Origin: JANMDS01 sp031430575
GTDB lineage: Bacteria > Pseudomonadota > Gammaproteobacteria > Burkholderiales > Casimicrobiaceae
Reading direction: 5' to 3'
DNA: 64,000 nucleotides
Assembly (NCBI GenBank): GCA_031430575.1
Contig: JANPBT010000041.1
Span: 1 to 64,000 of the forward strand
Shown here: positions 59,187 through 64,000 of the stretch, one piece after another
Layout of the letters: every line of letters begins with the position of its first letter
Position numbering within the stretch: position 1 is the stretch's first letter
The notes under the pieces: model-generated
Seen by the model: only the letters and a program-made list of their open reading frames with translations
What the model was told of the DNA's origin: nothing
Database searches by the model: none
Position numbers and translations under genes: made by a program

Positions 59187-61286
59187 ATGAATGAAATACT
59201 CCCGCGGTATGCGCTAGATTCTTACCACGCCACGGCTGCAGCGCAACGACAGCGCTTTGCGCGAGCGGAGCGGGCGGCGAACGCGCCAGCCCACGCCATC
59301 ATCCAACGCATCGCGCAAATCGCCGATCAAGCCCACGAAGATGATCCCCAGTGGCTCATTGACGTCATCGCTGCGCTACGACCACAGCGCGGTGAAGCGC
59401 TACCCCTCGCAATCGAACGTTTCACCGATTTTGCAGCCCAGATTGATGCGAGTGAAACGTTAGCGAATATTCTCGCGCAGCGCTTGGCAGCGATCACCAA
59501 TCCGCGCCGCGCCCGCATGCTTCTGGCCAACACGGGCGTGATCGATCAAGAGCACAGCATCGGTGCAGCAATGCGCAAACGGCTCGCCGAGAGAATCTTG
59601 CCCTCGCCAAGCGATGACACGATGATGCGTGACATCTTTGTGCAGGCGTTTCAATTGCGTGGTGATGCGCTCTGGGTGGAATCGCTACCACCCACGGCCT
59701 TGCAACAGCTAATCGCTGCGGTCTTGCGCGCCGCAGAGGTCAGCGGTATTTCTTTTTTTGGGCTTGCGCTCGAATCGCGTGCCGCCGTTGAAATACTCTC
59801 GCTTCAACTTGCCAATATCGGGCTCGATCCGCAGTGGCTGCGCTACGATCCTCACACCACCCAGCATGAATCGCCTTTCGTAGCCCAAGCCCGCGAATGC
59901 GCTTCTTGGTGCGATGCTCATGAAGTCGGCGCAACCGCGAGCGAGCAGGCTGACCTCACCCTCGCACACGCGCAACTTTTAATTTTGCAATGCGATGCAG
60001 CGGCCACGCGCGTGCAGGGATTGAGTGAAAAATTTGGCACGAGTGTGGCATTGACCTCCCTCATCGCCCGCGCGCGGATGATCGTCGAGCGGCTTCAGCT
60101 TTTGCTCACGCTGACAGCGGCGCACCCGCAATCAAACCCATCGATTACGGCATCAGCAAGTCTCATCGTAGCACTGGTGCGTGGCGTATCTGATGATCTC
60201 AGTATTCGAGCGCTCTGGAGAACGACTACGCACGCACTCGCCCGCCGTATGACCGAGCACGCAAGCAATACGGGTGAGCACTACATGACGCAAACACGCG
60301 CGGAATTTCATCAGCTCGCGCGCTCTGCACTCGGCGCCGGACCGATTGTGGCTGTTATGGCGATCATTAAGCTCTTGGTTGTGAAATTTCAGCTCGCGCC
60401 CTTTTGGGAGGCGATTGCGCTGGGAATCAACTACGGATTTGGCTTCGTGCTCATCCATATGCTGCACTTCACGCTCGCAACCAAGCAACCGGCAATGACT
60501 GCTGCGAAGATCGCAAGCACACTCGAACAATCCCATCGCGATCATCGCAGCGACGTGCGTAGCGAACGGGTTGTCGATGTGATCGCGCAAGTCTCCCGCA
60601 CGCAATTCATTGCCGTGCTGGCCAACGTCGCGCTTGCGCTTCCCGTTGGTGCTTTGATCGGCACTTTCCTCACGCATCTGCTCGGTGCGCCAATCATCTC
60701 ACCACTTAAAGCGCAGTCAATGCTCACTGAGCTCAACCCAGTGACGTCACACTCGCTCCTTTACGCAGCGATCGCAGGCATCTGCCTTTTCGTCGCCGGC
60801 AGTATCTCGGGCTACGCTGATAACCGCACGCTCTATACCCGATTGCCCGCACGACTGCGCGCTGCACCATGGATTTCTAAGCTCATTTCTGCGCGCGGTG
60901 CCGAAAATTTAGCCCACTATATCGAGCACAACGCGGGCGCAATCGTAGGCAATCTCACACTGGGTTTTATGCTCGCCAGTGTCGGTTTTTTTGGTACGAT
61001 TTTTGGGATCGCCATCGATATCCGCCACGTCACACTGGTGTCAGCAAACGTCGGAATCGCTTGGGCTTTGCTTGATTTCGCGCCGATTTACGCAGCGCTC
61101 GCTTCCGCCGCAGCAGGAATCGTATTGATCGGCGTTACAAATCTCGTTGTGAGTTTTTCACTCGCGCTCGCCGTCGCGCTGCGCTCTCGCGGGCTTCAGA
61201 TCAGCAGCGCAATCGATATGATCGTCGCCGTTGGGCAAGCCTTCCGATTTGCCCCCCGTCAATTTTTCCTGCCGCCCAAAAATTAA
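59187..61286 (+). CDS. Gcr/SpecificRecomb family membrane protein
   Basis: A 699-residue protein of the betaproteobacterial family named 'site-specific recombinase Gcr'. The first ~370 residues are helical and soluble. The second half holds about six membrane helices (GFGFVLIHMLHFTLATKQPA, VGNLTLGFMLASVGFFGTIF, IVLIGVTNLVVSFSLALAVA). There are no tyrosine- or serine-recombinase catalytic residues, so a DNA-recombination role is doubtful and a membrane function more likely. Confidence 0.85.
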   Translation: MNEILPRYALDSYHATAAAQRQRFARAERAANAPAHAIIQRIAQIADQAHEDDPQWLIDVIAALRPQRGEALPLAIERFTDFAAQIDASETLANILAQRLAAITNPRRARMLLANTGVIDQEHSIGAAMRKRLAERILPSPSDDTMMRDIFVQAFQLRGDALWVESLPPTALQQLIAAVLRAAEVSGISFFGLALESRAAVEILSLQLANIGLDPQWLRYDPHTTQHESPFVAQARECASWCDAHEVGATASEQADLTLAHAQLLILQCDAAATRVQGLSEKFGTSVALTSLIARARMIVERLQLLLTLTAAHPQSNPSITASASLIVALVRGVSDDLSIRALWRTTTHALARRMTEHASNTGEHYMTQTRAEFHQLARSALGAGPIVAVMAIIKLLVVKFQLAPFWEAIALGINYGFGFVLIHMLHFTLATKQPAMTAAKIASTLEQSHRDHRSDVRSERVVDVIAQVSRTQFIAVLANVALALPVGALIGTFLTHLLGAPIISPLKAQSMLTELNPVTSHSLLYAAIAGICLFVAGSISGYADNRTLYTRLPARLRAAPWISKLISARGAENLAHYIEHNAGAIVGNLTLGFMLASVGFFGTIFGIAIDIRHVTLVSANVGIAWALLDFAPIYAALASAAAGIVLIGVTNLVVSFSLALAVALRSRGLQISSAIDMIVAVGQAFRFAPRQFFLPPKN

Positions 61287-61656
61287 AAGTGCCTCGCACT
61301 CAGCATACCTGCGGCGCAGTTTTGGCCCTTTGATCGGTGATTCACGATGCGGCAACTCAAGTGAACGGGATGTATGCGCTGCCAGCAAAAAAAGTTCTTA
61401 GTGCTCGCAAATCCATCGCCACTTAATTTCAATTTCAATACTAGACATGCGCGTAGCGTGAAATCTGGGTAAAGTCTTGCGCCAAGCGTACGCGAGGTCA
61501 ACGCAAGACGCGGCTCAGCGCTCAATCCACGGTTTTTTTCTATGCTTCCATTTATCGATGCAAACGTGATTTTTTTCAACGAGCCCGTCAATTTAACGGG
61601 CAAGTAAGAGCGATTGCCCGCGCATGCCTCCAAGGCAGCACGCGCTGGCAATCGGG
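61287..61656. other. Intergenic region between Gcr-like gene and tctA
   Basis: A 370-bp convergent gap. It contains one exact 14-mer (61306-61319) and a small GCCCGT-CAATTTA-ACGGGC hairpin near 61585-61603 lacking a clear T run. No gene. Confidence 0.6.
61306..61319 (+). repeat. Dispersed 14-mer, solitary copy
   Basis: Exact copy 20 bp after the stop codon of the Gcr-like gene, followed by TTTTGGCCCTTT. It is the last exact copy in the window. Confidence 0.9.
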
Positions 61657-63144
61657 TCACTTGCGCTTGCGCACTGCGCTCCAAATCCACGGACCCACGA
61701 GGATCAATATGGCAAGCACAAGAATACTGCCACTCAAAGGGCGCTCAAAAAATACGAGCGGATTTCCTTGACTGATGGCGAGCGAGCGTCGCATCTGTTC
61801 CTCTGCAAGCGGGCCTAGAATCATTCCGATGAGTACCGGCGCAGCAGGAAAATCGTAGCGGCGCATCAGAAACCCCATGCATCCGATGACATAGAGCAGA
61901 AATACGTCGAACGCAGATTGACGCATACCGTACACGCCCATTGCAGCGAATACCAAAATGCCAGCGTAGAGCTGAGGGCGGGGAATTTCAAGTAGCTTAA
62001 TCCAGATGCCAATGAGCGGCAAGTTGAGTACGAGTAGCATCACGTTGCCCACATAAAAGCTCGCAATCAAGCCCCATACCAACGCGGGGTTTGTTTCGAA
62101 CAATAGGGGACCCGGTTGCAAGCCGTATTGCTGAAACGCAGCGAGTAAGATCGCTGCCGTGGCAGATGTCGGCAGACCGAGCGTTAGGAGCGGCACCATC
62201 ACGCCAGTCGAAGCGGCGTTGTTCGCAGCCTCGGGGCCTGCGACGCCTTCAATAGCACCTTTGCCAAATTCTTCAGGATTTTTGGCCAGTTTTTTCTCGA
62301 TACCGTAGGAGAGGAAAGTTGGAATTTCAGCGCCACCCGCGGGCATCGCCCCGATGGGAAAGCCGATCGCAGTGCCGCGTAGCCAAGGCTTCCATGAGCG
62401 CTTCCAATCGTTGCGCGTCATCATGATTGAGCCCTTGACTGATTCGATTTTTTCGAACGTGTTGTTGAGTTTGCTGGCCAGATACAGCGTTTCACCAACG
62501 GCGAACAAGCCTACAGCAATCGTGACCACTTCGATGCCATCTGCGAGCTGCGGAATCCCGAATACAAACCGCGCTTGACCGGATTGATTTTCAATGCCAA
62601 CGATGCCAATTGCCAAGCCCACAAAGAGCGCCGTAAGACCGCGTAGCGGCGAATTTCCAAGCACGGCGGACACTGTGACGAATGCAAGCATCATCAGCGC
62701 GAAATATTCTGGCGGGCCGAAGCGGATTGCCAATTCGACCACCTGCGGTGCAAGCACGGTAAGCAATATTGTCGCAATCGTGCCCGCAACAAACGAGCCC
62801 ACCGCTGCGGTGCAAAGCGCTGGCCCCGCGCGCCCGCGCTTGGCCATTTGGTTGCCTTCCATCGCAGTGACGATGGTGGCCGATTCGCCCGGCGTATTGA
62901 GCAAAATGGACGTGGTTGAGCCGCCGTACATTGCGCCGTAATAAATACCCGCGAACATAATCAGCGCGCCTGCAGGGTCGATTTTTGAGGTCAGCGGCAA
63001 CAGCAGCGCGATCGATACCGCGGGCCCTAATCCAGGCAATACGCCGACGACAGTCCCAAGCGTAACCCCAATGAGCGCCCAACCTAAATTAACGGGTTGC
63101 AGCGCGACGCCAAAGCCTTGAAGTAACAGATTCCAAACTTCCAT
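61657..63144 (-). CDS. tctA: Tripartite tricarboxylate transporter, large permease TctA
   Basis: A 495-residue inner-membrane permease with about 11-12 helices. Family hallmarks are GVLPGLGPAVSIALLLPLT (residues ~35-53), NTPGESATIVTAMEGNQMAK and GIVGIENQSGQARF. It moves a carboxylate brought by the TctC binding protein using the sodium or proton gradient. It overlaps tctB by 1 bp. Confidence 0.96.
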   Translation of the reverse strand: MEVWNLLLQGFGVALQPVNLGWALIGVTLGTVVGVLPGLGPAVSIALLLPLTSKIDPAGALIMFAGIYYGAMYGGSTTSILLNTPGESATIVTAMEGNQMAKRGRAGPALCTAAVGSFVAGTIATILLTVLAPQVVELAIRFGPPEYFALMMLAFVTVSAVLGNSPLRGLTALFVGLAIGIVGIENQSGQARFVFGIPQLADGIEVVTIAVGLFAVGETLYLASKLNNTFEKIESVKGSIMMTRNDWKRSWKPWLRGTAIGFPIGAMPAGGAEIPTFLSYGIEKKLAKNPEEFGKGAIEGVAGPEAANNAASTGVMVPLLTLGLPTSATAAILLAAFQQYGLQPGPLLFETNPALVWGLIASFYVGNVMLLVLNLPLIGIWIKLLEIPRPQLYAGILVFAAMGVYGMRQSAFDVFLLYVIGCMGFLMRRYDFPAAPVLIGMILGPLAEEQMRRSLAISQGNPLVFFERPLSGSILVLAILILVGPWIWSAVRKRK

Positions 63145-63623
63145 CAGAGCAGCCCTTTAAAAATCCCTGCGGGCAACGAAAGCCCGAGGCCGCGCTGAAA
63201 CGCGACATAAATAACGATGGCAATGACCGCACCAATGCCGGCGTTGAGCAACCAACGACGGCTGCCGATCCCCGCTGCCGTGAGTACGTAAAGCAGAATT
63301 GAAGATACGATAAATCCGGCACGCTCGATGAGCAACCCATAAGACAATATCGCGATGCTGATCCAGATAAACGCTGCCCAATGCGTGGGCAGCGCTTGCT
63401 CGGCGGCTTCATCATGATTTCGAAATCCACCGCGAATCACTTCCCAAAGCAGCGCAACCGCGGCGATGAGTAAGCCGACGCCAACCAATCTGGGGATCGC
63501 AGCGGGGCCTACGGTGGAATAGCCTGCGGCGTCTGGAATGAACGAAGCGCCAACGAGAATTGCGATGCCGAGCACTGCAACGCCCAGTGCAACGGCCATT
63601 TGGCCTTTATGAAGTGTCTTCAT
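63144..63623 (-). CDS. tctB: Tripartite tricarboxylate transporter, small permease TctB
   Basis: A 159-residue membrane protein with four helices (GVAVLGIAILVGASFI, VGVGLLIAAVALLWEVI, FIWISIAILSYGLLIERAGF, GAVIAIVIYVAFQRGLGL). It is the short subunit that pairs with TctA. Gene order tctC-tctB-tctA fits a transport operon. Confidence 0.92.
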   Translation of the reverse strand: MKTLHKGQMAVALGVAVLGIAILVGASFIPDAAGYSTVGPAAIPRLVGVGLLIAAVALLWEVIRGGFRNHDEAAEQALPTHWAAFIWISIAILSYGLLIERAGFIVSSILLYVLTAAGIGSRRWLLNAGIGAVIAIVIYVAFQRGLGLSLPAGIFKGLL

Positions 63624-63711
63624 AGCGTGATTAATTCGAGTAAAGGCGACGCGCCGGCGTCAATGTCGGGCGTGGCTTGCGCCGCACACCCGACGACCGA
63701 CGCGTGCGCCG

Positions 63712-64000
63712 TTACTTCTTACCGAGCCCGAGACCAGCGAGGATCTCACCGATGCGCTTGACTTCAAGATCAACGTATTGCTTGTAATCGTCGCCAGGGA
63801 GCCACGTGTTCATCCACTCATTCTTTTTCAGAGCGTCTTCCCATGATTTGCTCTTTACGCCCGCTTCGATCGCCTTAACCAATTCATTACGCTGCGCGGT
63901 AGTGATGCCGGGTGCGCCAAACACGCCACGCCAGTTGCCGAGCACCACATCGATGCCCTGCTCTTTAAGCGTTGGGATGCCGGCTTGCGCTGCGGGGCTG
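63712..64000 (-). CDS. tctC: TctC/Bug-family periplasmic binding protein, truncated by right edge
   Basis: The last ~95 residues of a tripartite tricarboxylate transporter substrate-binding protein. The frame is open to the edge and reads SPAAQAGIPTLKEQGIDVVL then GNWRGVFGAPGIT, then QRNELVKAIEAGVKS and a C-terminal IGEILAGLGLGKK, the standard Bug-protein ending. The N-terminal part and signal peptide are outside the window. The ligand specificity cannot be read from this part. Confidence 0.92.
   Translation of the reverse strand, partial: SPAAQAGIPTLKEQGIDVVLGNWRGVFGAPGITTAQRNELVKAIEAGVKSKSWEDALKKNEWMNTWLPGDDYKQYVDLEVKRIGEILAGLGLGKK

Noticed and set aside
59187..61286. Gcr-family gene as evidence of a mobile element
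   Set aside because: Despite the family name there are no recombinase catalytic residues, and the second half is a membrane domain.

Overview
The window looks like a stretch of a betaproteobacterial chromosome, most likely from the order Burkholderiales. The gene orders thrS-infC-rpmI-rplT-pheS-pheT-ihfA-merR, rplM-rpsI-(coiled-coil protein)-bactofilin-erpA and ilvI-ilvH-ilvC ... psd-pssA support this. So do bamC next to dapA, a Gcr-family membrane protein, a TctABC/Bug uptake system and a PEP-CTERM-type surface protein. Base composition is moderate, lower in G+C than most Burkholderiales. No rRNA, integrase, transposase, CRISPR array or prophage was seen.

Layout. 1-5.6 kb: an edge-truncated unknown gene, a protealysin-like M4 protease with an emfourin-like inhibitor, an SPFH/NfeD pair, a DUF1178 gene and a GNAT-membrane fusion. 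5.8-14.6 kb: tRNA-Val(GAC), a GNAT gene and the thrS-to-merR translation cluster (infC starts at ATC and has a long Ala-rich tail), then tRNA-Pro(GGG). 14.7-27.2 kb: metabolic genes, including purC, bamC-dapA, ppa, an acyl-CoA dehydrogenase with etfBA, a Nudix hydrolase and an enoyl-CoA hydratase, then a vapBC toxin-antitoxin pair. 27.3-30.8 kb: a repeat-rich gap followed by a P-loop ATPase overlapping a TPR protein, the best candidate for an uncharacterised signalling or conflict module. 30.9-45.9 kb: a CPA2 antiporter, a malonate-decarboxylase-like carboxyltransferase, a PduO-type adenosyltransferase, the PEP-CTERM gene, a glycosyltransferase with an aldo/keto-reductase remnant behind it, GDPD, a PfkB kinase, AlgZ/AlgR-like regulators, argH, SemiSWEET, a dehydrogenase and OsmC. 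46-49 kb: the rplM-rpsI to erpA cluster. 49-56 kb: the phospholipid and branched-chain amino-acid genes, split by a hydrolase/AraC pair. 56-64 kb: malonyl-CoA decarboxylase, an MFS transporter, a Gcr-like protein and tctA-tctB-tctC, the last running off the right edge.

The most striking feature is not a gene. A 14-bp sequence, TACCTGCGGCGCAG, occurs 42 times exactly by my reading, 21 in each orientation, with about a dozen near matches. That is about one exact copy per 1.5 kb, where chance predicts far fewer than one in 64 kb. Its inner 11 bases (CTGCGGCGCAG) are palindromic except for the central base. The base before TAC is usually A, and the base after CAG is A or T in every exact copy. 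Twenty-seven exact copies are intergenic, and seven places have inverted pairs 6-54 nt apart. Fifteen exact copies lie in frame inside genes, where they are read only as I/V-PAAQ, TCGA or SAPQV. Density, orientation balance, pairing and tolerance inside core genes resemble neisserial DNA uptake sequences. The palindromic core and hairpin pairs also resemble REP/REPIN or HIP1-type repeats. Which of these it is cannot be settled from this window.
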